DNA from: JBMNUM01 sp050946275
GTDB taxonomy: Bacteria; Actinomycetota; Coriobacteriia; Coriobacteriales; CADBOM01
Assembly (NCBI GenBank): GCA_050946275.1
Contig: JBMNUM010000005.1
Coordinates: 1-64,000 of the forward strand
Reading direction: 5' to 3'
DNA length: 64,000 bases
Shown: positions 34,997-42,881 of the stretch, piece after piece
Position numbering within the stretch: the stretch's first letter is position 1
How the letters are laid out: every line of letters starts with the position of its first letter
Made by a program: the position numbers and the translations under genes
Notes under the pieces: model-generated
Seen by the model: the letters and a program-made list of their open reading frames with translations, nothing else
Told to the model about the DNA's origin: nothing
Databases searched by the model: none

Positions 34997-35872
34997 ATGC
35001 GCTGCAAACGATACATCATGCCCCTGGTCGCGCTCGTCGCGGCCATGGCCTTGGCGTGCATCCTCTCTACCGGTTGCGCTTCTTCCGGTTCATCTATCTC
35101 CGATTCGACGGACATGGGTGCCGAGGTCGTCGAGGCAACCGGCGAGGAGTCTGCGTCCGATGCGCTCGCGAAGGCCGATGCCCCGAAGAGCCCCGAGGAT
35201 GAGAAAGACGAGGCCGAGGACGATGCGGCAGCATCCGGCGAGGGTTTCGTCGTGTGCATCGATGCCGGTCATCAGCTAAGCGGCGATAGCTCGCAGGAGC
35301 CCATCGGACCCGGGGCGAGCGAGACGAAGGCACGCGTGACGGGAGGAACCTCGGGAGCGTCTTCCGGACTCGCCGAGTACGAGGTGAACCTCGCCGTTGC
35401 GCTCAAACTCCGCGATTACCTCGAGTCCAAGGGGGTCGAGGTCGTCATGGTTCGCGAGACCAACGATGTGAACATCTCCAACTCGGAGCGGGCTGCCGTG
35501 GCAAACGATGCCGGAGCCGATCTGTTCATCCGACTGCATTGCGATGGTTCTGAGGATTCGTCGCGTGCGGGCTTCTCGACGCTCATCCCGGGCTACAATG
35601 ATTGGACCGGGTCGATCGTCGACGAGAGCAGGGAAGCGGGCGAGATCATCCAGCGCGTTGTCCTCGAGGTGACCGGCGCGGCGGATGCCGGTGTGGTCGA
35701 GCGCACCGACCTTTCCGGGTTCAACTGGTGCGAGGTTCCCACCGTGCTGTGCGAGATGGGCTTCATGTCCAACCCGGATGAGGACCTCAGGCTCGCCACC
35801 GAGGAATACCAACAGCTTCTGGCGAAGGGCATCGGCGATGGTGCCCTCGAGTATCTGGAAACGACCCGTTAG
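34997..35872 (+). CDS. Lipoprotein N-acetylmuramoyl-L-alanine amidase (Amidase_3)
   Basis: 291 residues. A signal peptide ends in the lipobox LSTGC with the lipidated Cys at 27. An acidic Ser/Asp/Glu-rich linker (about 28-82) precedes a zinc amidase domain with ligands His92 (DAGH), Glu127 (LAEYEV) and His181 (RLHCD) and the catalytic Glu253 (CEMGFMSN). It would cleave the amide bond between MurNAc and the stem peptide on the outer face of the membrane. It lies between hisI and hisE, 36 bases after the former and 18 before the latter, so it is probably transcribed with the histidine operon; this pairing is unusual. Confidence 0.9.
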   Translation: MRCKRYIMPLVALVAAMALACILSTGCASSGSSISDSTDMGAEVVEATGEESASDALAKADAPKSPEDEKDEAEDDAAASGEGFVVCIDAGHQLSGDSSQEPIGPGASETKARVTGGTSGASSGLAEYEVNLAVALKLRDYLESKGVEVVMVRETNDVNISNSERAAVANDAGADLFIRLHCDGSEDSSRAGFSTLIPGYNDWTGSIVDESREAGEIIQRVVLEVTGAADAGVVERTDLSGFNWCEVPTVLCEMGFMSNPDEDLRLATEEYQQLLAKGIGDGALEYLETTR

Positions 35873-35890
35873 GAATATGAAGGGGGATCC

Positions 35891-36208
35891 ATGGGTTACA
35901 TCACGCAGGGCGTCGAGCCCGGCAACATCGGAGAGACGCTCGCATCGCTGACCGAGACGATTCATGGCAGGTGGAGCGCATCCGAGCAGGCGAGCTACAC
36001 CTCTAGGCTTCTCAACGGCCCTCTGGAGTATCTCCAGAAGAAGGTCGGCGAGGAGGCCGTCGAGACGATTCTGGCCGCTGGTGTCGAGGACAAGGATCAC
36101 TTGCGCTACGAGATCGCCGACCTCATGTACCACCTCATGGTGCTCATGGAGCGTCGCGGGCTCACCTTCGATGACATCGCGGGGGAGCTCAACGCGAGGA
36201 TGAAGTAG
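35891..36208 (+). CDS. hisE: Phosphoribosyl-ATP pyrophosphatase
   Basis: 105 residues, MazG-like all-helical pyrophosphatase for the second histidine step. KKVGEEAVETILAA and EIADLMYHLMVLMERRGL are the metal-binding helices. ATG 35891 follows AAGGGGGATCC. It ends the histidine gene set. Confidence 0.95.
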   Translation: MGYITQGVEPGNIGETLASLTETIHGRWSASEQASYTSRLLNGPLEYLQKKVGEEAVETILAAGVEDKDHLRYEIADLMYHLMVLMERRGLTFDDIAGELNARMK

Positions 36209-36212
36209 CTCC

Positions 36213-36530
36213 GTGGCGAACCACGTTGGCGATAATGGGCCGACGGATTGCCCTCCGTCCTATTCCGAGGAAGTCATCGTCGTAGCACCCGCCGAACCCG
36301 AAGGCCTCTGCGATGGTTGCACTGTGCAGCCCGGGGTCGAGATCGTGGAGGAGCCATCACCGTCCGCCGATTCCGCTGCGGGGGAGGGCGATGCACGCGA
36401 CCTCGAGGATGCCATCGATGGGGTGGAGCCGATGCCGGCCACGCAGCGCGTGGTTCTCGTGCTGGTGGCTGTCATAGCCGCTGCCGGAGTCGCGCTTCTC
36501 GTGGCCTATTGGGGTGGGTTCCTCGGCTGA
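36213..36530 (+). CDS. Small tail-anchored membrane protein, unknown function
   Basis: 105 residues: a hydrophilic acidic N-terminal part with a Cys pair (LCDGC) and one C-terminal membrane helix of about 25 residues (VVLVLVAVIAAAGVALLVAY) ending WGGFLG. The N-terminus would be cytoplasmic. GTG start at 36213, four bases after hisE, with only a weak ribosome site (GAGGATGAAG), so it may depend on coupling. No family recognised; codon use is like its neighbours, supporting a real gene. Confidence 0.6.
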   Translation: MANHVGDNGPTDCPPSYSEEVIVVAPAEPEGLCDGCTVQPGVEIVEEPSPSADSAAGEGDARDLEDAIDGVEPMPATQRVVLVLVAVIAAAGVALLVAYWGGFLG

Positions 36531-36590
36531 TTGTCTGTTGACCTCGATTATTCGTCAACGTAATATCTTTTCTGTTGGTCATATCATGGC

Positions 36591-36619
36591 TTATCACCGC
36601 TTGCGCGGTTATATATAAA
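36591..36619 (+). promoter_or_regulatory. Likely rny promoter
   Basis: TTATCA (36591-36596), 17 bases, TATAAA (36614-36619), in an AT-rich patch 131 bases before rny. Just upstream, GTTGAC (36538-36543) and GTCAAC (36555-36560) form a short inverted repeat. The 220-base gap contains no gene. Confidence 0.45.
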
Positions 36620-36750
36620 TGGCTTTTGAATCGAATAGCGAATAGCTTGCCCATCATAGGTCGTGCCACGATGTGACTACACGTGTACTTGCACGGCCTT
36701 TTTCTATGGCCTGAAAACGATACGGAAACGAAGCAGAGGGGAGCGAAACG

Positions 36751-38280
36751 ATGGATATCGTACTGATCGTCGTCTTCGCGGTTATTGGCATCGTGGTGGG
36801 ATTCCTCATCGCGACTGTCGTGTCCAGGGGCAAGACGGGCAAAGCCGCGGCGAATGCCGAGGAGATCGTGAGGAGCGCGCGCAACGAGGCTGACTCGATC
36901 CGCAAGGAGGCGGAGAACGAGGCCAGGGACAACGCGCGCCGCATCAAGAAGGAGATGGACCACGAGATCGCCGACCGCAAGAAGGAGATCTCGCAGCAGG
37001 AGAACCGCCTGATCCAGCGCGAGAACTCGCTGGATCGCCGAGCTGACAACCTCGATAAGCGCGAGGTGCAGATCTCGAAGCTGCAGGAGGAGGTCGAGAA
37101 CCGCGAGAAGGAGGTCGACGAGGCCAAGGCCCAGGTGACCGAGGTTCTCGAGCAGGTCGCCTCCATGTCGCGCGAGCAGGCACGCGAGGAGCTCATCCAC
37201 CGCATCAAGGGCGATGTCACGAAGAAGGCGGCATCCATCATCCGCAATGCCGAGCAGCAGGCCAATCGCGAGGCCGACCACAAGGCCCGCAGCATCCTCA
37301 GCCTCGCCATCCAGCGCATCGCCGCCGACCACACGTCGGAGCGCACGATCTCGTCCGTGCCGATTCCGTCCGACGACCTCAAGGGCCGCATCATCGGCCG
37401 CGAGGGACGCAACATCCGCACGTTCGAGCAGATCACCGGCGTGAGCCTCATCATCGACGACACCCCCGAGGTCGTCGTCATCTCGAGCTTCGACCCGGTC
37501 CGCCGCGAGATCGGTCGCATCACCCTGGAGAACCTCATCTCCGACGGCCGCATTCACCCCGCGCGCATCGAGGAGATGTTCTCCAAGGCGACGAAGCTCG
37601 TGAACCAGCAGATCCAGGAGGCTGGCGAGCAGGCGGCCTTCGAGATCGGCATCCACGACTTCGACCCCGAGATCATCAAGACCATGGGTCGTCTGAAGTT
37701 CCGCACCTCCTATGGGCAGAACGTCCTGAACCATTCCATCGAGGTTGCCTATCTCGCCGGCATGATGGCCTCCGAGCTGGGCCTCGACCCGGTCCCGTTC
37801 AAGCGCGCCGGCCTGCTGCACGACATCGGCAAGGCGATCGACCACGAGGTCGAGGGCTCCCATGCGGTCATCGGCGCCGACCTCGCGCGCCGCTTCGGCG
37901 AGCAGCCCGATATCGTCCACGCCATCGAGGCACACCACGGCGACGTCGAGCAATCTTCCATCCTCGACGTGCTCGTGCAGTCCGCAGACGCCATTTCCGC
38001 CGCGCGTCCCGGCGCCCGCAGCGAGTCGCTCGAGAACTACGTCAAGCGCCTCGAGAAGCTCGAGGAAATCGCCAACAGCCACGACGGCGTCGAGCGCACC
38101 TATGCCATGCAGGCTGGTCGCGAGATCCGCGTCATGGTCGAGCCCGAGAAGATCGGTGATGCCGAGTCCACCGTGCTGGCGCACGATATCGCCAAGCAGA
38201 TCGAGGAGGACATGCAGTATCCCGGCCAGATCAAGGTGCTCGTCATCCGCGAGAGCCGCGCCGTGGATTACGCGAAGTAG
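36751..38280 (+). CDS. rny: Ribonuclease Y
   Basis: 509 residues of the membrane-anchored endoribonuclease that starts bulk mRNA decay in many Gram-positives. One N-terminal membrane helix (IVLIVVFAVIGIVVGFLIAT), a long charged coiled coil (about 30-160), a KH domain (GRIIGREGRNIRTFEQITG) and the HD domain with LLHDIGKAIDHE. ATG 36751 follows AGAGGGGAGCGAAACG. In Bacillus rny neighbours spoVS and miaB; here the same genes lie 3-4 kb downstream. Confidence 0.97.
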   Translation: MDIVLIVVFAVIGIVVGFLIATVVSRGKTGKAAANAEEIVRSARNEADSIRKEAENEARDNARRIKKEMDHEIADRKKEISQQENRLIQRENSLDRRADNLDKREVQISKLQEEVENREKEVDEAKAQVTEVLEQVASMSREQAREELIHRIKGDVTKKAASIIRNAEQQANREADHKARSILSLAIQRIAADHTSERTISSVPIPSDDLKGRIIGREGRNIRTFEQITGVSLIIDDTPEVVVISSFDPVRREIGRITLENLISDGRIHPARIEEMFSKATKLVNQQIQEAGEQAAFEIGIHDFDPEIIKTMGRLKFRTSYGQNVLNHSIEVAYLAGMMASELGLDPVPFKRAGLLHDIGKAIDHEVEGSHAVIGADLARRFGEQPDIVHAIEAHHGDVEQSSILDVLVQSADAISAARPGARSESLENYVKRLEKLEEIANSHDGVERTYAMQAGREIRVMVEPEKIGDAESTVLAHDIAKQIEEDMQYPGQIKVLVIRESRAVDYAK

Positions 38281-38493
38281 GGTTGTTCCGGCCGTTCTGT
38301 CGAACGGCCGAACCACTCGATGCTGCGAGCCCTCCTGCTGGCGCGCTAGCCGCTTACGCGCTTACGGTCACGTGCAAAAGCACGCTCCCCCGCGCGACAC
38401 GGCTATCGCACTCAGCAGGAGGGCTCTCGCTGTCTCTACGAACGATTCCCGGCTCTCCTTGGTTGCGGCAAGCACGCCGCATACGCTTGAATC

Positions 38494-38528
38494 GAAGACC
38501 CCGCGGGCACAAGCCCAGCGGGGTCTTC
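38494..38528. terminator. Hairpin downstream of rny
   Basis: GAAGACCCCGC (38494-38504) pairs with GCGGGGTCTTC (38518-38528). It lies 213 bases after the rny stop and lacks a T-run; the intervening stretch has further GC-rich inverted sequence (for example CTCCTGCTG near 38332 and CAGCAGGAG near 38415). It probably ends rny transcription. Confidence 0.55.
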
Positions 38529-38578
38529 GCATCTGTGCGGTTGCGCTAATCGCCGTGGACTGGCGACTGGGTTCCCCT

Positions 38579-38832
38579 GGGTCGGCTAAAGCCGATCCGG
38601 CCTTCGCTGAATAAGCGCCACCGGCGCTTATTCCGGGCGCTCGGCCCCCCGCTGACTCTGCGAACGATCCCGGGCTTAGTTATTTGCCAACGACCGAACC
38701 ACTCGATGCTGCACTCAGCAGCTGCGTACCCGCCGGGTCGGCTAAAGCTGACCCGACCTTCGCTGGATAAGCGCCACCGGCGCGTATCCCGTGCGCTTGG
38801 TTCCCGCCGTCCCTACGGGCGATTCTGGACTC
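38579..38832. repeat. Duplicated structured module (family 4), 156-bp spacing
   Basis: Two copies share a layout. Copy 1: stem GGGTCGGC-TAAA-GCCGATCC (38579-38598) then stem GAATAAGCGCC-ACC-GGCGCTTATTC (38609-38633). Copy 2: GGGTCGGC-TAAA-GCTGACCC (38735-38754) then GGATAAGCGCC-ACC-GGCGCGTATCC (38765-38789). The stems are 30 bases apart in both. Differences preserve pairing (A-T to G-C, G-T to G-C), apart from one mismatch in copy 2. CCGAACCACTCGATGCTGC occurs both at about 38308 and 38695, so a third degenerate copy may start near 38300. No gene is seen in 38281-39390. Confidence 0.65.
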
Positions 38833-38835
38833 TCT

Positions 38836-39098
38836 CGTCCTGAACTGCGGGGTTGTCGAAAACCAGTCCAGCTTTGCATGGAAAATGCCCTCCCATGTCC
38901 CAAAATGCGGGGATGTCGAAAGCGAGACGTTCCGTATTTTTCGACAACCCCGCATTTTTGGACAGGATTCTTCGACAAACCCGCATTTCTGGACAGACTG
39001 GACCGGTCTGACTTCGACAACCCTGCAATTTGAGACAGGCGGGCTGTGAAAACGTGCATGGGAACCTATTTTTTCGACAACCCCGCATTTTGGGACAC
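38836..39098 (-). repeat. Composite palindromic element (family 2, copy 2)
   Basis: Inverted counterpart of 1763-2022. Six AAATGCGGGGTTGTCGAAA-type motifs: two in plus orientation (near 38848 and 38905) and four in minus (near 38940, 38971, 39013, 39073). The reverse complement of about 38844-39057 aligns base for base with 1807-2020. Both copies lie directly after a core gene (rpoC, rny), in opposite orientation on the chromosome. Confidence 0.85.
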
Positions 39099-39190
39099 CA
39101 CGACATGGGCGACGGTCGCGATGGATCCGGGTTCCCGGGGCTCGCTGACCGCGTGTGGGCGAAGAATCGTGTGTTCAGGCCAGCTAGGTG

Positions 39191-39239
39191 GGGTTTGCTG
39201 ACCGTGCTTGCGCTCCCGGCAATCAGCAAACCCGCATTT
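39191..39239 (-). repeat. Family 1 palindromic arms, isolated pair
   Basis: GGGTTTGCTGA (39191-39201), the conserved linker CGTGCTTGCGCTCCCGGCAA, then TCAGCAAACCC (39223-39233) and GCATTT. This is the junction of two 63-bp units as seen in the arrays at 1421 and 55714, so it is a shortened array next to the family 2 element, in the same relative order as at the rpoC locus. Confidence 0.8.
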
Positions 39240-39390
39240 AGCCAATCTAGCTCCGCTGAACGAGCCCCATCGAGCGCGTGCCCACCGGCGCACGCCGGAT
39301 GGATGCGCCAACGCCTCTTGCCGTGACGCATCGTTGAGCCATTTCGTTGTAAGCTATCCATGTCCGATTTGCTGTTTTCATTGGAGATTC

Positions 39391-40464
39391 ATGGCCGATA
39401 GCGGTTCCATAGCCTCGCGCAACGAGTTCCTCGAGTTCATCGATGCTGCCGCCGGCAGCGGACATGTCCGCGTCGAGGAGCATCTCGGCAGCGGGTTCGT
39501 CCGCCTGCGCACCGATGAGGCGGAGCGCCGTCAGGCCAAGCACGACATCCGACGCGTCGAGGATGTCGTCATCGAATTGCTTCGCAATGCGCGCGATGCG
39601 GGAGCCACTTCGATTTTCCTCGCCTCGACGAGGGATGGTGCGCATCGGCTTCTCACCATCATCGACAATGGCGACGGCATGCCGGAATCCATGCACGACC
39701 GCGTCTTCGAGCCGCGCGTCACGACGAAGCTCGACACGATGTCGATGGATCGCTGGGGAGTCCACGGCAGGGGCATGGCGCTGTTCTCGATTCGCGAGAA
39801 CGCCGATGAGGCCCGCGTGATGGTCTCGGCACCGGGGGAGGGCGCGTCGATTCGCGTCCGCATCGACACGGAACTGATTCCCGAGCGCGCCGACCAATCG
39901 ACCATACCCCGCATAGAGCGCGATTCCGACGGGAAGCCCGAGGTGACGAAGGGGCCGCGAAACATCAACAGGACCGTTGCCGAGTTCGCAGCGGACGCAG
40001 GGGGCGTGAAGGTCTATCTCGGATCGCCGTCCGAGATCGCCGCGACGCTGCTGCGCTTCGGCGAGGATGAGACGGGAACGCTGCCCATCACACCTCGGAC
40101 CGGTGTCTGCGCGATGCTCACGGAATGCAGCACGGCAGCCGAGGTCGTGCATGCGTGCCATCGCCTCGGCTTGCCGGTTTCGGAGCGCAACGCGCATCGT
40201 ATCATCTCGGGTTCCGTCAAGCCGCTCAAGCCGTATCTCACGAGCATCATGGTCGGCTTGCCGCAACCGCCCACGGCGGCAGACATCTTCCGCGATAGCC
40301 GCGCGCTGCGCATCTCGGAGGACGACATGGAGCTGTTTTCGCGCAAGCTCGAGACGGCATTCGAGGAGCTCTCGTCGAGATACTTCATCAACCTGCTCGA
40401 GGAGCCCCGCATCTCGGTTGGCAAGGATGCCATCCGCGTCACGTTCCCCATCGAGAAGGAATAA
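39391..40464 (+). CDS. GHKL-superfamily ATP-binding protein
   Basis: 357 residues. The N-terminal half has a complete ATP-binding fold: N-box VVIELLRNARDAGA, G1 IDNGDGMPE, and G2 GVHGRGMALFSIRE. There is no HisKA dimerisation domain, receiver, sensor or membrane segment, so it is not an ordinary histidine kinase; it more resembles MutL/Hsp90-like or stand-alone GHKL proteins. The C-terminal 150 residues match nothing I recognise. ATG 39391 follows TTGGAGATTC. It sits downstream of the repeat region and convergent to the SDR gene. Confidence 0.75.
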   Translation: MADSGSIASRNEFLEFIDAAAGSGHVRVEEHLGSGFVRLRTDEAERRQAKHDIRRVEDVVIELLRNARDAGATSIFLASTRDGAHRLLTIIDNGDGMPESMHDRVFEPRVTTKLDTMSMDRWGVHGRGMALFSIRENADEARVMVSAPGEGASIRVRIDTELIPERADQSTIPRIERDSDGKPEVTKGPRNINRTVAEFAADAGGVKVYLGSPSEIAATLLRFGEDETGTLPITPRTGVCAMLTECSTAAEVVHACHRLGLPVSERNAHRIISGSVKPLKPYLTSIMVGLPQPPTAADIFRDSRALRISEDDMELFSRKLETAFEELSSRYFINLLEEPRISVGKDAIRVTFPIEKE

Positions 40465-40527
40465 GGAGAAGCCTGCCGGCGCGAACCGGCAGGCTTCCAA
40501 GAATCTCTCGTATGCGGTTTCCGAGAC

Positions 40528-41418
40528 CTACTCGGCCGCTTTCTCCTTCGCTGCGGCGATCATGGCGATGAGCTCCTTGTAGTTCGGGCTCTTCTGCTGC
40601 AGCTTCTCCATCGTCTGGAGCTGGAGCATGCCGTCGTACTCGCGATGCGTCAAGACGTAGAACTGGTCCTCCTCGATCGCCTTGAAGACGGTCTCGCCGA
40701 AGCCCTCCAGCGGATAGCCCGTCTCGATGACGAACTTGGCCGCAGCCTGGCCGGCGGCGAACTCCTCGCTCGCATAGTACGGGTCCTCGGGAGCCTTGAA
40801 GCGCTCGGGACGGTAGTCCTCGCTGTGGTCGAGGTTCGTCTGCACGTAGCCCGGGCAGAAGACGCCCATCGCGATGTCCGCGTCGATGTTCTGCAGCTCG
40901 TAGTTCAGGCTCTCGTTGAGGGCGACGGCCGCATGCTTGGTCGTGAAGTACGGAACCATGCCGGTGAAGTTGATGACGCCGGCGACGGAGCAGGTGTTCA
41001 TGATGTTGCAGTGCGTGCCCTGCTTCATCATGATCGGCACGACCTGGCGCATGAAGTAGATCTGCGACATCAGGTTGGTCTGGATGATCCACTCCCAGTC
41101 GCGGAGCGGCAGGTTGATGCCCATGCCCGGAACGGCGACACCCGCGTTGTTCATGAGCAGGTCGATCTGGCCGAACTTCTCCATCGTCTGGTTGACGACC
41201 TTCTCGGTCTCCTCGTAGAGGCTCACGTCGGCCGGGATGCACAGGATGTCCTCGGCACCGCACTCCTTGGCGATCTCGCCGGTCTTCGCCAGCTCATCCT
41301 CGACGATATCGACCGCCACGATCTTCATTCCGCGCTGCGCCGCCTGCTTGACGAACTCGCGCCCAAAGCCATGGGCGGCACCCGTGATCAACGCGACTCT
41401 ACCCTTGAAATCTTTCAT
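40528..41418 (-). CDS. Short-chain dehydrogenase/reductase
   Basis: 296 residues of a classical SDR. Cofactor loop TGAAHGFG, NNAGVAVPG, the Ser of NTCSVAG and the YxxxK pair in PYFTTKHAA are present. The residue after beta-2 is Asp (VAVDIVEDE), which favours NAD(H) over NADP(H). About 40 extra C-terminal residues follow the usual core. ATG 41418 follows TTGGAGTGGTTAAC; a GTG at 41427 overlaps that site. Substrate unknown; SDRs of gut Coriobacteriia often act on steroids or other xenobiotics, but nothing here decides that. Confidence 0.88.
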   Translation of the reverse strand: MKDFKGRVALITGAAHGFGREFVKQAAQRGMKIVAVDIVEDELAKTGEIAKECGAEDILCIPADVSLYEETEKVVNQTMEKFGQIDLLMNNAGVAVPGMGINLPLRDWEWIIQTNLMSQIYFMRQVVPIMMKQGTHCNIMNTCSVAGVINFTGMVPYFTTKHAAVALNESLNYELQNIDADIAMGVFCPGYVQTNLDHSEDYRPERFKAPEDPYYASEEFAAGQAAAKFVIETGYPLEGFGETVFKAIEEDQFYVLTHREYDGMLQLQTMEKLQQKSPNYKELIAMIAAAKEKAAE

Positions 41419-41600
41419 GTTAACCACTCCAATCCATCGAGGTTATCCTTCTTCTGAGATTAGTCCTTTGGGCAACGGGGTTCAACGAAGCTGGTTCGAT
41501 TGAGCGAATAGGGGAAGATAGGGGCTTTAAACTTTAGCGTGGGTTTGCTCACGAACGCGAATCATCGCCGCGGCTTCCCCGTCGTTCGCGGCCTAATCAG

Positions 41601-41629
41601 GTGACATTTCTGAAGAAGACGGGTATTAT
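41601..41629 (+). promoter_or_regulatory. Promoter for spoVS
   Basis: GTGACA (41601-41606), exactly 17 bases, TATTAT (41624-41629): five of six matches to each consensus hexamer. It lies 82 bases before the spoVS start. The 292-base gap between the divergent SDR gene and spoVS contains no gene. Confidence 0.65.
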
Positions 41630-41710
41630 ACGATTTTGCACAAAGCTTGAGTAGCATTTACCGCATTTCAAACATAGAAGCAATTGGGATTTCGAAAGCT
41701 TGGGATATCG

Positions 41711-42007
41711 ATGGAGTATTTGAAGGTTTCATCTAAGTCGTCGCCGTCTTCCGTCGCTGGTGCCATCGCCGGCATGATCAAGGACGGTGTTCCCGTGGAA
41801 ATCCAATGCGTGGGTGCCGGGGCGGTCAATCAGGCGGTCAAGGCCATCGCCATATCGCGCGGCTTCCTGTCTCCCATCGGCATCGAGATCGTCTGCGCCC
41901 CCTCGTTCGCGGACATCAACATCGACGGCGAGTACCGCACCGCCATCAGGTTCTCGGTCGAGCCCAAGTACGTACGCGCGACGCACAATATCGGCGAGGG
42001 CTTCTAG
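41711..42007 (+). CDS. spoVS: SpoVS-family protein
   Basis: 98 residues, small DNA/RNA-binding-like Alba-type fold; MEYLKVSSKSSPSSVAGAIA and GAGAVNQAVKAIAISRGFL are diagnostic. In Bacillus SpoVS affects septation and sporulation; the family is also widespread in species that do not sporulate, where its job is unclear. ATG 41711 has only a weak ribosome site (TTGGGA). It precedes the PHP gene and the mia genes. Confidence 0.92.
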   Translation: MEYLKVSSKSSPSSVAGAIAGMIKDGVPVEIQCVGAGAVNQAVKAIAISRGFLSPIGIEIVCAPSFADINIDGEYRTAIRFSVEPKYVRATHNIGEGF

Positions 42008-42034
42008 ACCCTCGATACACCAGCACCATAGGAT

Positions 42035-42880
42035 ATGAAGATGAATGTACTCGATGACATCAGAATCGAGATGCATAGTCATACCGATTGCTCCGACGGG
42101 GTGGTGACACCCGAGGAGCTGGTCGGGCTGGCTGCCGCGAAGGGGCTCACGCATCTCGCGATAACCGATCATGACACGTTCGCCGCGCTCGACCGCGCCC
42201 GTGCCGTCCTTCCGTCCGGCATGCGCCTGATTCCCGGCGTCGAGATATCCGCGGCGGCGGGGGAGCGCGACGTGCACGTCCTCGGGTATTTCCTCGACGA
42301 GCACAACGCCGCGCTGAACGCCGAGATCGCGCGCTGCAGCAGGTCGCGCGACGAACGGTCCGCGAAGATGGCAGACAATCTCGCGGCGGACGGCTACCAT
42401 GTGAGCGCTGCCATCCTCGCCGAACGCGGTCTCACGCCTAATCGCAGCAACATCGCGCGACTTCTCGTCGAGGCGGGTGACCTCGAGAACACCGACGTCG
42501 CATTCGCGACGGTGCTCAACCGCAAGAGCAAGTACTACGTCCCCCGTCGCGACGTCGAGGTGCATCTGGCCGTCCGCCTGATCAAGGATGCGGGTGGAAT
42601 AGCGGTCGTCGCACATCCCAGGCACTACCATGTGGTCGATGTCATCGACGAGCTCATTCCCGATGGACTCGACGGCGTGGAATGCTTCCATAGCGAGCAG
42701 ACCGTCGAGGACGAGGAGTTCCTCGTCCCGTTCGCACGCGAGCGCGGGCTACTCGTGACCGGCGGCTCCGATTTCCACGGTGATTCGGTCCATCCCTCCG
42801 TGCTCGCGGGGAACATGCCGTCGCAGGAGGATATCAGGGTGTTTCTGGATGCGGGCCGTGCCCGCGGATTCGAGGTGTAG
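42035..42880 (+). CDS. PHP-domain phosphoesterase (TrpH/RNase AM-like)
   Basis: 281 residues of a stand-alone PHP domain. All metal motifs are visible: EMHSHTDCSDG, ITDHDT, PGVEIS, VAHPRHYH and GSDFHGDS. Related enzymes hydrolyse 3',5'-bisphosphonucleotides or trim 5' ends of RNA. ATG 42035 or the ATG two codons later; no strong ribosome site. One base separates it from miaB, so it is probably in an operon with miaB and miaA. Confidence 0.88.
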   Translation: MKMNVLDDIRIEMHSHTDCSDGVVTPEELVGLAAAKGLTHLAITDHDTFAALDRARAVLPSGMRLIPGVEISAAAGERDVHVLGYFLDEHNAALNAEIARCSRSRDERSAKMADNLAADGYHVSAAILAERGLTPNRSNIARLLVEAGDLENTDVAFATVLNRKSKYYVPRRDVEVHLAVRLIKDAGGIAVVAHPRHYHVVDVIDELIPDGLDGVECFHSEQTVEDEEFLVPFARERGLLVTGGSDFHGDSVHPSVLAGNMPSQEDIRVFLDAGRARGFEV

Positions 42881-42881
42881 C

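Noticed and set aside
38281..38836. tRNA or known riboswitch in the rny downstream region
   Set aside because: The stems do not form a cloverleaf, there is no TTCGAAT-type T-loop or CCA-end context, and no riboswitch core was recognised.
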